Positions 33,939 through 43,256 of a DNA stretch of 47,894 nt are shown here, in pieces. A model generated the notes under the pieces. The model was given only the letters and a program-made list of their open reading frames with translations. It had not been told where the DNA came from and searched no databases. Made by a program: the position numbers and the translations under genes. The stretch's first letter is position 1. Each line of letters begins with the position of its first letter. Origin of the DNA: Rhodospirillales bacterium (lineage in GTDB: Bacteria; Pseudomonadota; Alphaproteobacteria; Rhodospirillales; Shumkoniaceae); contig JADHSV010000027.1 of assembly GCA_016776725.1 (NCBI GenBank), positions 1 to 47,894 on the forward strand, given 5' to 3'.

Positions 33939-34820
33939 ATGGCTTTTGTCATCAAAAAGATCGGCATTATCGGCGCGGGCCATATGGGAACGGGGATCGC
34001 GCATGTGTTCGCTCTGGCCGGGCTCGAGGTCCATCTGATCGATATTGACGAGGCCGCGCTGGCCAAATCCGTTGCCAATATCGACCATTATCTGGGCCGC
34101 CAGATCGACAAGGAACGCATTAGCGTGGCCGAAAAAGAAGCGGCCATTGCCCGCATTTCCACCGGCACGACCTATGATCCCCTTGGCGAGGTCGATCTCG
34201 TTATCGAGGCGACCACCGAGGACGAAGAAGTCAAGAAGGCGGTGCTTAAGGCGGTGTGTCCGCTGCTTAAGCCCGAGACCCTGATTGCCACCAACACGTC
34301 AACCATCTCGATCACGCGCTTGGCCGCGCGCACCGATCGCCCCGGCAAGTTCCTGGGCATGCATTTCATGAACCCGGCGCCGAAAATGGCGCTGGTCGAA
34401 CTGATCCGCGGCATCGCCACCGACGAGGACGCCTTCAACGCGGTTCGCGATCTGGTCGAGGTCATGGGCAAAACGGCGGTGACGTCCGAGGATTTCTCGG
34501 CCTTTATCGTCAACCGTATCATCATGCCCATGATCAACGAGGCGGTGTACGCGCTTTATGAAGGGGTGGCCTCGGTGGATGCCATCGACACGGCCCTGAA
34601 ACTGGGCACGGGCCATCCCATGGGACCGCTTCAACTGGCCGATTTCATGGGGCTGGATCACTGCCTGGCGGTGATGACCATGCTGCACGAAGGCATGGCC
34701 GATCCCAAATACCGCCCCTGCCCGCTGCTGGTGAAATATGTGGAAGCCGGATGGCTGGGCCGTAAAACGGGACGCGGGTTCTACGACTATTCGGGCGACG
34801 AGCCTATGGCGACGCGCTAG
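33939..34820 (+). CDS. 3-hydroxybutyryl-CoA dehydrogenase
   Basis: A 293-residue 3-hydroxyacyl-CoA dehydrogenase. The NAD motif GAGHMGTGIAHVFALAG is near 11-27. ATNTSTISIT and GMHFMNPAP, with the catalytic His, follow, and a C-terminal dimerisation domain ends in KTGRGFYDYSGD. It oxidises 3-hydroxybutyryl-CoA to acetoacetyl-CoA with NAD. AGGAG lies just before the ATG. The gene is in the etf operon, as often seen. Its 3' end overlaps the converging HD-domain gene by 17 nt. Confidence 0.93.
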   Translation: MAFVIKKIGIIGAGHMGTGIAHVFALAGLEVHLIDIDEAALAKSVANIDHYLGRQIDKERISVAEKEAAIARISTGTTYDPLGEVDLVIEATTEDEEVKKAVLKAVCPLLKPETLIATNTSTISITRLAARTDRPGKFLGMHFMNPAPKMALVELIRGIATDEDAFNAVRDLVEVMGKTAVTSEDFSAFIVNRIIMPMINEAVYALYEGVASVDAIDTALKLGTGHPMGPLQLADFMGLDHCLAVMTMLHEGMADPKYRPCPLLVKYVEAGWLGRKTGRGFYDYSGDEPMATR

Positions 34821-35382
34821 AGGCCAGAGCTTCAATTTCCTCGACCACAAGGCGAAGCTCGCTGACCAGTGTGTCGGAGCCTTTTCCATCCAGCGTTTCA
34901 AGCAACGCCCGGTAATACCATAGGGTTCCGTCACGCCCACCGTTAAAGCGCGCCCACACCTCTTCGCCCACTTCCCGGTAATCCTTGAGAATAGTGCGCG
35001 CGTTATAAAGTTTATCGGCGGCGCTGACCAATACGGTCGATTGGCAGTGATCGCCCAGGCCCGCCAGATAGGTGTCCTTGCGTTCCTTCCAGGGCGGTTT
35101 GGGTTCGCCGTAGGCGTCGCTCAGGCCGTCGACGATTTCGGCCACGCGATCTCCGAAAGTTTCGCGAATGCGCGCCAGTGTCGGCGCTCCGCCCTGATCC
35201 TCCACGGCGTCATGCAAAAGGGCGGCGATGGCTTCGTCCTCGTCGCCGCCGCAATCGAGCACAATGGCGCAAACGCCCAGCAAATGCGAAACGTAGGGGA
35301 TTTGAGTGTTCTTGCGGGTTTGTCCGTCGTGCAGTTCGACGGCCATGACCAAGGCTTCGTTGAACTTGTGCGTCAGGGCCAA
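34804..35382 (-). CDS. HD-domain hydrolase, RelA/SpoT- or MESH1-like
   Basis: A 192-residue HD-family hydrolase. Segments HDGQTRKNTQIPYVSHLLGV, IAALLHDAVEDQGG and VSAADKLYNARTIL provide His, His-Asp and Asp metal ligands in the order seen in the hydrolase half of RelA/SpoT enzymes. No synthetase, TGS or ACT domain is present, so it may be a stand-alone (p)ppGpp or nucleotide hydrolase. The start is TTG at 35382; the ATG alternatives would remove conserved residues. It lies 21 nt after ccrM. Confidence 0.8.
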   Translation of the reverse strand: MALTHKFNEALVMAVELHDGQTRKNTQIPYVSHLLGVCAIVLDCGGDEDEAIAALLHDAVEDQGGAPTLARIRETFGDRVAEIVDGLSDAYGEPKPPWKERKDTYLAGLGDHCQSTVLVSAADKLYNARTILKDYREVGEEVWARFNGGRDGTLWYYRALLETLDGKGSDTLVSELRLVVEEIEALASSASP

Positions 35383-35403
35383 AACTCCAGCCCCCCTCGC
35401 GAC

Positions 35404-36575
<1,172 letters not shown>

Positions 36576-36594
<19 letters not shown>

Positions 36595-37208
36595 AATATC
36601 TTGTGAATGGGCGCGAAACTTTTTCGGTGGTGCGGGGTGACGCCTAGGCGTTCCAGACCGTCTCGATGCGCCTTTGTGCCGTAACCCGCGTTGCGTTCCC
36701 AGCCGTATCCCGGACACAGAAGCGCCAGTTCCGCCATGATGCGGTCCCGCGTTACCTTGGCAATGATGGACGCCGCCGCGATGGACAAACTGCGCCCGTC
36801 CCCCTTCACCTCGCAGCGCGCCGGACACGCCAATTTCGGCACGCGGTTGCCATCCACCAGCGCCAGATCGGGCGGCGCGCCAAGCTCGGTTACGGCGCGC
36901 GCCATGGCCGTCATGGTGGCGGCCAGAATGTTGCTTTCGTCGATCTCGTCCACCGAGGCCAGCCCCACCCCGATGCGCGCGCAATCGGGCAGCAAGGCAA
37001 ACAACGCCTCGCGCTTTTTGGCCGTCAGTTTTTTGGAATCGTTGAGCCCGCCCAGCAATTCGTCGGAGATGTTCGCGCGGTCCAGAATAACGGCCCCGGC
37101 GACCACCGGCCCCGCCCACGGCCCGCGCCCCGCTTCGTCAACGCCCGCGATGGTCACGAACCCTTGCGCGTGCGCCGCGTCTTCCAGACTGAAATCAGGC
37201 GCCATCAT
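36576..37208 (-). CDS. rnhB: Ribonuclease HII
   Basis: A 210-residue RNase HII, which cuts RNA in RNA-DNA hybrids and single ribonucleotides in DNA. The first acidic motif VDEAGRGPWAGP and the later SIAAASIIAKVTRDR are intact, as is the C-terminal HPGYGW-like CPGYGWERNAGYGTKAH. The ATG at 37208 or 37205 overlaps the upstream small gene. It lies 89 nt upstream of ccrM on the same strand; in many alphaproteobacteria rnhB and ccrM are adjacent. Confidence 0.94.
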
Positions 37209-37506
37209 CAAGTGCTAAATTTTCCGTCGCCCACGCCAGCGGCAACGTGGCCTTGCCGCTACGCGAAAACGTGCCCGCCGACAACCCCTTGGTCACCCGC
37301 AGCACGACATTGTCGCCCTTAAGCTCCAAAACCTCGCCCGCGACAAACCCCTTGTTGCCGCGAAGGCCCAAAACCTCGCTCTTGCCGATCACGCCGGAAA
37401 TATCCTTCGTCCCGCAACGTATCATCGCCAGAACCTGATCGGGAAACGGCGCTTCCAACAAATGCACGGGGATTTTAACGCGCTGACCGACTTCGATGGT
37501 GTTCAT
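37195..37506 (-). CDS. Small conserved-looking protein of unknown function
   Basis: A 103-residue soluble protein with alternating hydrophobic residues suggesting a beta-rich fold: VGQRVKIPVHLLEAPFPDQVL, IRCGTKDISGVIGKSEVLG and ELKGDNVVLRVTKG. It has no recognised domain, signal or membrane helix. It overlaps the rnhB start by 14 nt, so the two are co-translated, and ATG 37506 has CGGGAAA upstream. Function unknown. Confidence 0.7.
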   Translation of the reverse strand: MNTIEVGQRVKIPVHLLEAPFPDQVLAMIRCGTKDISGVIGKSEVLGLRGNKGFVAGEVLELKGDNVVLRVTKGLSAGTFSRSGKATLPLAWATENLALDDGA

Positions 37507-37558
37507 GTTTCCCGATACTCCCTGACAAATTTTTTGCAGGATAGAACATGAAATTTGC

Positions 37559-38647
37559 TCAAAGAAGCCTTAACTGATCCCCCTCCCTCGGCGGCGGGGC
37601 GAACAGCGTCGTATTCAGGGGAATTTCGGTTTCGGCGCGTTGGGCTAGCCCCAGGCGTTTGCAGGCCAAATGAAAGCGTTGTTCGATCAAATCGGCATAA
37701 GCGCCGCTGCCGCGCATTCTTGATCCGAATTGGGAAACGTAGAGCGCGCCGTCGCGACAATCGCGAAGCTGGTTCAGCACGTGGGTTTCGGAGCCGGGAA
37801 AATGGGCCTGAAGCCAGTCGATGAACAACTCTTTCAGTTCCAGCGGCAGGCGCAAAAGGATGTAACCCGCCGTTGTGGCTCCGGCTTCGGCGGCGACCTC
37901 AAGGATGTGCTCGGTCTCGGCGTCGGTCAAAAAGGGGATGATGGGCGAGACCAGCACGGTGACGGGGACGCCCGCACCGCTTAATGCCTTGATGGTTTCC
38001 AGCCTGCGGTTGGGGGCCGCCGCGCGGGGCTCCATCAGGCGCGCGATGCGGCGGTCCAGGGTGGTCACGGATATGGCGACGCTGGCCAGCCCCTTGGCCG
38101 CCATGGGGGCCAGAATGTCGAGATCGCGCAACACCAGGGCCGACTTGGTGGCCATGGCGACCGGATGGTTGAAGGCGCTGAGAACTTCCAAAACCTCGCG
38201 CGTGATGCGCCGGTCACGTTCGGCGGGCTGGTAAATGTCGGTATTGGCGCCCAGCATGATGGTGCGCGGCGAATACCCGGGCTTGCGCAACTCCTTCTCC
38301 AGAAGCGCTGCCGCGTTCGGTTTGGCGAACAGCTTGCTTTCAAAATCCAGCCCCGGCGACAGCCCCAGGAAAGCATGACTGGGCCGAGCGAAACAATAAA
38401 TGCAGCCGTGTTCGCAACCGCGATACGTATTGATGGATTGGGCGAAAGGCACGTCGGGCGAAGCGTTGCGCGAAATGATCGCTTTCGGGGTTTCGTCGGT
38501 TACCGACGTGCGCAGGGGCGGCGCATCGTCATCGCCCGCGCCCCAACCGTCATCCACGGCGTAACGCACCTCGGGCTCGAACCGGCCCGTGGGATTGCCG
38601 ACGGCCCCGCGCCCCTTTCGCGGCAAATCGGGCAACTGCTCAGTCAT
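37559..38647 (-). CDS. PA0069-family radical SAM protein, SplB-like
   Basis: A 362-residue radical SAM protein with CEHGCIYCFARPSH, the CxxxCxxC motif typical of the PA0069 group, which is distantly related to spore photoproduct lyase. Members are often in DNA-damage or unknown contexts. The ATG at 38647 (MTEQLPDLP) is chosen; the upstream frame is not conserved and crosses a LexA-like box. That box (38672-38686) lies 25 nt upstream of the start. Substrate unknown. Confidence 0.86.
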   Translation of the reverse strand: MTEQLPDLPRKGRGAVGNPTGRFEPEVRYAVDDGWGAGDDDAPPLRTSVTDETPKAIISRNASPDVPFAQSINTYRGCEHGCIYCFARPSHAFLGLSPGLDFESKLFAKPNAAALLEKELRKPGYSPRTIMLGANTDIYQPAERDRRITREVLEVLSAFNHPVAMATKSALVLRDLDILAPMAAKGLASVAISVTTLDRRIARLMEPRAAAPNRRLETIKALSGAGVPVTVLVSPIIPFLTDAETEHILEVAAEAGATTAGYILLRLPLELKELFIDWLQAHFPGSETHVLNQLRDCRDGALYVSQFGSRMRGSGAYADLIEQRFHLACKRLGLAQRAETEIPLNTTLFAPPPREGDQLRLL

Positions 38648-38671
38648 ACAACATAATATGGCGAACAGACA

Positions 38672-38686
38672 GAACATTTCAAGAAC
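38672..38686 (-). promoter_or_regulatory. LexA-type SOS box (GTTC-N7-GTTC)
   Basis: On the minus strand the sequence reads GTTCTTGAAATGTTC, exactly the GTTC-N7-GTTC direct repeat bound by LexA in alphaproteobacteria. A third GTTC lies 5 nt further. It is 25 nt before the radical SAM start codon and 39 nt before the divergent glycosyltransferase, so either or both genes could be SOS-controlled. Confidence 0.65.
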
Positions 38687-38725
38687 AAATGTGCCGAGGC
38701 AAAAACTGTGGTATGAATTCGACCC

Positions 38726-39382
38726 ATGCTCAGTGTCGTCATTCCAACGTTGCAAGCCGAGGCCCATTTAGGGCGTGCGCTGGGGGCTCTCGAGGGCGCG
38801 GATATCGTCATCGCCGATGGCGGGTCGACCGACGCCACGCGCGAAATTGCGCAAAAAGCCGGAGCCCGGGTGATCGATGCGCCGCGCGGGCGCGGCTCGC
38901 AACTGGCGGCGGGCGCGAAGGCCGCGTCCGGTGACTGGTTACTGTTTTTGCATGCCGACACGGTTCTGCAACACGGATGGACCGGCGTGGCCGCCGACTT
39001 CATGGCCGATCCCGCCAACCAAACCCGCGCGGGCGTGTTTCGTTTTGCGCTGGACGACGCATCACGTGCCGCGCGCAGGCTGGAAGCGTTGGTCGCATGG
39101 CGCACGCGCGCCCTCGGCCTGCCCTACGGCGATCAGGGTTTGTTGATATCGCGCGCCTTTTACGACGCTCTCGGCGGCTTTGCCGAAATTCCGTTGATGG
39201 AGGACGTGGATCTGGTGCGCCGCATCGGCCGGTCGCGCCTCGCCACGTTGGATGGAAACGCGCTGACCTCGGCCGAACGTTACGGGCGCGGATACCTGCG
39301 GCGCGGCGCGCGCAATCTGATTTGCCTCGCCCTATATTTCGCAGGGGTCGCGCCCGAACGCATCGAACGGATCTACCGATGA
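38726..39382 (+). CDS. Family-2 glycosyltransferase, TIGR04283 type
   Basis: A 218-residue GT-A glycosyltransferase. SVVIPTLQAEAHLGRAL, the nucleotide-binding ADGGSTDATREIA, and LLFLHADTVL (DxD-like) are present. It matches the TIGR04283 family, named for arsenosugar biosynthesis, but no ArsM or ArsS is nearby. It overlaps the next gene (ATGA) and shares a divergent region with the radical SAM gene. Acceptor and donor are unknown. Confidence 0.84.
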   Translation: MLSVVIPTLQAEAHLGRALGALEGADIVIADGGSTDATREIAQKAGARVIDAPRGRGSQLAAGAKAASGDWLLFLHADTVLQHGWTGVAADFMADPANQTRAGVFRFALDDASRAARRLEALVAWRTRALGLPYGDQGLLISRAFYDALGGFAEIPLMEDVDLVRRIGRSRLATLDGNALTSAERYGRGYLRRGARNLICLALYFAGVAPERIERIYR

Positions 39383-39957
39383 CAAACCATCTGGTGGTAT
39401 TCGCCAAGGCCCCGCGTCTGGGCCGCGTCAAAAACCGTCTGGCGGCGGACATCGGGCGGGTAAACGCGTGGGTCTTCTACCGGCGAACGCTGGACGCGGT
39501 GCTGCGGCGCCTGCAGGGAAATGGCCGGTGGCAAAGCTGGCTGTGCGTCACGCCCGATGACGCGGACGGTTTCCCCCCCGGCTGGACAGTCGTTCCCCAA
39601 GGCCCCGGCGATCTGGGCGAACGCATGGACCGGCCCCTGCGTCTGCTGCCGCCCGGCCCCGCCGTCATCGTCGGAACCGACGTGCCCGACATCAGCCGCA
39701 ATCACATCCACCGGGCCTTCGAAGCCCTCGGCCCAAACGACGCCGTATTCGGCCCGGCGGCCGACGGCGGCTACTGGCTGGTGGGTTTGCGCCGACGGCC
39801 CAACACCCCGCACCTGTTCGCGGGCGTGCGATGGTCCACCCGCCACGCCCTCACAGACACCATCGCCAACCTGCCAAATGGCAAATCCGCGTATTTCCTG
39901 GAAACTCTCTCAGACGTGGACGACGCGCGGGATCTGCTTAAACGAGGTGTTCCTTGA
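39379..39957 (+). CDS. TIGR04282/DUF2064-type nucleotidyl/glycosyl-transferase-like protein
   Basis: A 192-residue GT-A-fold protein with [19 protein letters not shown] at the start, [12 protein letters not shown] and [15 protein letters not shown]. It matches TIGR04282/DUF2064, commonly paired with TIGR04283 as here. Start and stop overlap the neighbouring glycosyltransferase (ATGA). The pair may act on one glycosylated product; the name 'arsenosugar' is family-level only. Its 3' end overlaps the converging moaB gene by 20 nt. Confidence 0.84.
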   Translation: MTNHLVVFAKAPRLGRVKNRLAADIGRVNAWVFYRRTLDAVLRRLQGNGRWQSWLCVTPDDADGFPPGWTVVPQGPGDLGERMDRPLRLLPPGPAVIVGTDVPDISRNHIHRAFEALGPNDAVFGPAADGGYWLVGLRRRPNTPHLFAGVRWSTRHALTDTIANLPNGKSAYFLETLSDVDDARDLLKRGVP

Positions 39958-40474
39958 GGCGCGGCATTAGTTCGACGAAGTTGCACGGTTTGTGCCGGGC
40001 ATCCAACTGGTGAACCAGAATGCCGTCCCAGGCATCCTTGCACGCCCCCGTCGAACCGGGAATGGCAAACAGATACGTTCCGCCCGCCACGCCTGCTGTT
40101 GCCCGCGACTGAATGGTCGAGGTGGCGATTTTCTCATAGCTCAGCATGCGGAACACTTCGCCGAAACCGGGGATGTCTTTTTCCACCACCTCGGCGAAGG
40201 CTTCGGGCGTGATGTCGCGGCCCGTCACCCCGGTGCCGCCGGTGGCAATCACCACATCGATCTCGGGATCGGCGATCCACTGGCGCAGCTTGCCCGCGAT
40301 CAGGTCCACCTCGTCGGCCACGATCTCGCGCACCGCCAGCTTGTGCCCGGCGCCTTCCAAACGTTTAACCAGGGTCTGGCCGGAGCCGTCGGTTTCAAGA
40401 GTACGCGAGTCCGAAACCGTCAGAACCGCGATATTGACCGGGACAAATTCCCGCTCGCCGGTAATCTTCGCCAT
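39938..40474 (-). CDS. moaB: Molybdenum cofactor biosynthesis protein MoaB
   Basis: A 178-residue MoaB/MogA-family protein, which adenylates or binds molybdopterin during cofactor synthesis. The conserved [30 protein letters not shown] and [14 protein letters not shown] segments are present. ATG at 40474. It lies 6 nt after the lytic transglycosylase-side gap on the same strand. Other Moco genes are not in the window. Confidence 0.93.
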   Translation of the reverse strand: MAKITGEREFVPVNIAVLTVSDSRTLETDGSGQTLVKRLEGAGHKLAVREIVADEVDLIAGKLRQWIADPEIDVVIATGGTGVTGRDITPEAFAEVVEKDIPGFGEVFRMLSYEKIATSTIQSRATAGVAGGTYLFAIPGSTGACKDAWDGILVHQLDARHKPCNFVELMPRLKEHLV

Positions 40475-40480
40475 GTCGCT

Positions 40481-42304
40481 TTATGATCCCTTTTGCGTTG
40501 AATGCGCGGCCGTCGCCGCCTGGTCCAACGGTATATAGAAAGGCCGCTCACCCGCCGCAATGGCGTCCAGCGACGGTGACGGCTGGCCCAGGCGGTCGCG
40601 GTAAATCCAAAGATTGGTCAGAACCCGTTCCACGAAAATGCGGGTTTCGCGCGACGGGATACTTTCGATAAACAGCAACGCGTCCTTGCTTTTCCTGTTG
40701 TTGCGCAGCCATTTGTTCAGGTTCCCGGGCCCACCGTTCCAGGCCATGCTCAGCAAGAACAAATCACCCGCAACGTGGGTCTCCTTCAAAAGCATCCCGA
40801 TATATTTCTGGCCCAGTTCCAAATTGAAACTCGGGACGAACAATTTGCTTTGCGAACTGCCGTGAAGACGCCTGTCGCGGGCGACGAAGCTGGCGGTACG
40901 TGGCATCAATTGCATCAGACCGCGCGCCCCGGCCCAGCTTTTGGCTTTCGGATTGAATTTGGATTCCTGCCGGATCAGCGCATAAATCAAAGCGCGGTCA
41001 ACGCGAAACCCGCTGTCCGGCGTCCATTTGGGGATGGGATAGGCCGCGCCATCGAAGCCGCCGCCCTGCGGGAACAGGGCGTCATTCAGGCGCACCGCCA
41101 GGGCCGGCATGCCCGCGCGGCTGGCCAGCGCCATGATGCCGCGCGCCAAGGGTACCGTCGAGCGCATGGCCAGCAGCCGCAATTCGCGCTCGGCCTGATC
41201 CTCCCGGTCCACCTCTCCCAGCGCCAGACTGCGCCGCCCCGCCGCCGTTTCGGCCAAACCGGCGATGACCGATTCCTCAAGCGGCGGCAAGGTCCAGCGG
41301 AAGGTCGGTTCCAGTCCCAGAATGCGCTGCGCCAATAGGCCGTAGAAGGTGCGCGGATAGGCCGCTGCCATGCCGAAGTATTTGTTCACCTCGGCCGGTT
41401 CGCCATTCATCAGATACGAACGCGCCGCCCAGAAGGCGCCGGCTGAAATCAGCCACGGCGAACTGTTGGGCGATTGCGCCACGGCTTTGAAATGCTGGCA
41501 CGCGGCTTCCAGTTTTCCCAAACGCCACGCCGCCAGACCCGCCGACCAGTGGGCCTCGGGAAGGTACTTGCCGGACCGCTTCGCCGCAGCCCCCGCCCAC
41601 TTGAGCGCCCATTCGTCCCGGCCGTCCATGAAATAGCGCGCACCCAGGGCGGCCCTCGCCCGGTCGTAGGTAATTGCGTCAAACAGCTTCTTGACTTCGG
41701 AGGTCTCGATCCGGCGTTTGGCCGCCAACGTCCAGCCGTGGCGCAAACTTCCCTTGATCTGGCGATAAAGTGCCGACTGCTTGCGCCGTTGCGCCTTCGA
41801 CATGCGCTTGCGCGGCGGCGACACTTGTTTGCGGGATTTATAGGCCGTGATTTGCGCGCCCGATCCGACCACCGGCTTTTTCGGATGCTTCCAGTTTTTC
41901 GGGCGGCGCTTCAATGCCAGCTTATAAATCCGCTGGGCATCCGGATGATCCGCGTACTCGGCCATCCAATCCTTCAATTCCTTGTATTTGGAGCGGTACT
42001 TGGTCGGATGAAGATAACGCTGCGCCATCACATGGCCCATCAACACCCGGTCGGTTAGCCCGCCGATCAGCTTGTCGGCGGTCTTCCAATGCCCTTTCTC
42101 CTGCGCGGCGAAAATTTTTCGGTACCGTTCGATATCGTCTGCGGACAGGATTTTCGGCAACGGGGCTTCACCCGGAACGCCCGGCCCGATGCTGAGCGAC
42201 GCCACCTCCAGCCTGTCGGCCGCAATCGCCCCACCGCTTTCCGGCACGATGGCGGAAACGAACAAGCAAAATCCCATAAGACAAACGCCGAAGCGTGAAA
42301 GCAT
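40481..42304 (-). CDS. Soluble lytic murein transglycosylase, Slt-type
   Basis: A 607-residue periplasmic lytic transglycosylase. A signal peptide covers about 1-26. A long alpha-helical superhelical domain (about 60-400) includes repeated Ala/Leu-rich helices. The C-terminal SLT catalytic domain has RQESKFNPKAKSWAGARG, with the catalytic Glu, then LMQLMP. It cleaves peptidoglycan glycan strands. ATG at 42304; it ends 6 nt before moaB. Architecture matches Slt70, slightly shorter. Confidence 0.9.
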   Translation of the reverse strand: MLSRFGVCLMGFCLFVSAIVPESGGAIAADRLEVASLSIGPGVPGEAPLPKILSADDIERYRKIFAAQEKGHWKTADKLIGGLTDRVLMGHVMAQRYLHPTKYRSKYKELKDWMAEYADHPDAQRIYKLALKRRPKNWKHPKKPVVGSGAQITAYKSRKQVSPPRKRMSKAQRRKQSALYRQIKGSLRHGWTLAAKRRIETSEVKKLFDAITYDRARAALGARYFMDGRDEWALKWAGAAAKRSGKYLPEAHWSAGLAAWRLGKLEAACQHFKAVAQSPNSSPWLISAGAFWAARSYLMNGEPAEVNKYFGMAAAYPRTFYGLLAQRILGLEPTFRWTLPPLEESVIAGLAETAAGRRSLALGEVDREDQAERELRLLAMRSTVPLARGIMALASRAGMPALAVRLNDALFPQGGGFDGAAYPIPKWTPDSGFRVDRALIYALIRQESKFNPKAKSWAGARGLMQLMPRTASFVARDRRLHGSSQSKLFVPSFNLELGQKYIGMLLKETHVAGDLFLLSMAWNGGPGNLNKWLRNNRKSKDALLFIESIPSRETRIFVERVLTNLWIYRDRLGQPSPSLDAIAAGERPFYIPLDQAATAAHSTQKGS

Positions 42305-42338
42305 ATTTTTTCCGTTTACCCGGCGAATTCACGGCATT

Positions 42339-43163
42339 TTATAAAGGATTCGTGCTTTCACGGCAACCGAGGGTCCTCATTTTGGCGCGGATTTCCAGAA
42401 GGTCCTGCCACGCCGCCCTTTTCTGCGCAGGCGTTCGTAAAAGGTAGGCTGGGTGATAAATGGCTGTGGCTTCAACGGGTTGCGCCAGCCCGGCCGAGGA
42501 ATACGTAAACCATTTTCCGCGAAGTTTTCCGACGCTGGTTTTTTGTCCCAGCAGGCTGTTGGCCGCCGGACCGCCGACGGCAACCACGATCTTTGGGTCG
42601 ACCAATTCGATCATACGTTCCAAAAACGGCATACACACGGCCATTTCGCCGGTGGTCGGGTTGCGGTTTCCGGGGGGGCGCCAAAATACGGTATTGGAAA
42701 TGTAGGCCGCCGTGCGGTCCAGGCCGATGGACGCCAGCATCCGATCCAGCAATTGCCCGCTGGGTCCGACGAAGGGAACACCCTTGCGGTCCTCTTCCGC
42801 GCCGGGGGCCTCGCCGATAAATATGATGTCCGCTTCCGCATTGCCATCGCCGAACACCAGATTGGTTGCCGTTTTTTTCAACCCGCACCCTTCGAATTTT
42901 TCCAGCGCCGCGCGCAGCTCGTCTACGCCTTGCGCCGCAGCCGCCGTCCTGCGGGCTTCGCCGGACGCCCCGTCGGCGCCAATGGCCGGGGCGGCTGGAG
43001 CCGCAGGCACAGGGGGCGGCGTCTCTTTTTCGGGAACCGGTTCCGGGGCCTCGGCAGGCTCGATCGCGGCGAAACGATCAACCGGATCGTCGCCGATGGT
43101 TTCATCGACCCCGGCTTGCAAATACCACTCAAGTATTTTTTTTGGCGGCAATTCCGATTTCAT
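42339..43163 (-). CDS. Family-4 uracil-DNA glycosylase
   Basis: A 274-residue uracil-DNA glycosylase. The active-site motif [17 protein letters not shown] and the C-terminal HPAYLLR with catalytic His are present. An N-terminal Pro/Ala-rich extension (about 35-75) precedes the catalytic domain. Of the four cluster Cys in thermophilic UDG4, only Cys93 and Cys177 are retained; the position before RPPGNR is Trp161 and the other is Phe90. This branch may lack the [4Fe-4S] cluster. It excises uracil from DNA. Confidence 0.88.
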   Translation of the reverse strand: MKSELPPKKILEWYLQAGVDETIGDDPVDRFAAIEPAEAPEPVPEKETPPPVPAAPAAPAIGADGASGEARRTAAAAQGVDELRAALEKFEGCGLKKTATNLVFGDGNAEADIIFIGEAPGAEEDRKGVPFVGPSGQLLDRMLASIGLDRTAAYISNTVFWRPPGNRNPTTGEMAVCMPFLERMIELVDPKIVVAVGGPAANSLLGQKTSVGKLRGKWFTYSSAGLAQPVEATAIYHPAYLLRTPAQKRAAWQDLLEIRAKMRTLGCRESTNPL

Positions 43164-43256
43164 GCCCCTAAGTTAACACCAGACGGTGCTGGGAAACATT
43201 CCTTTGCGTCATCTAGTGGGATAAAGTCGCCAAACGGAGATATGCGGGGGAACGGT

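Noticed and set aside
42453-43256. Long N-terminal extension of the ETF-quinone oxidoreductase
   Set aside because: It is antisense to the uracil-DNA glycosylase gene; the FAD-binding domain starts just after ATG 43257.
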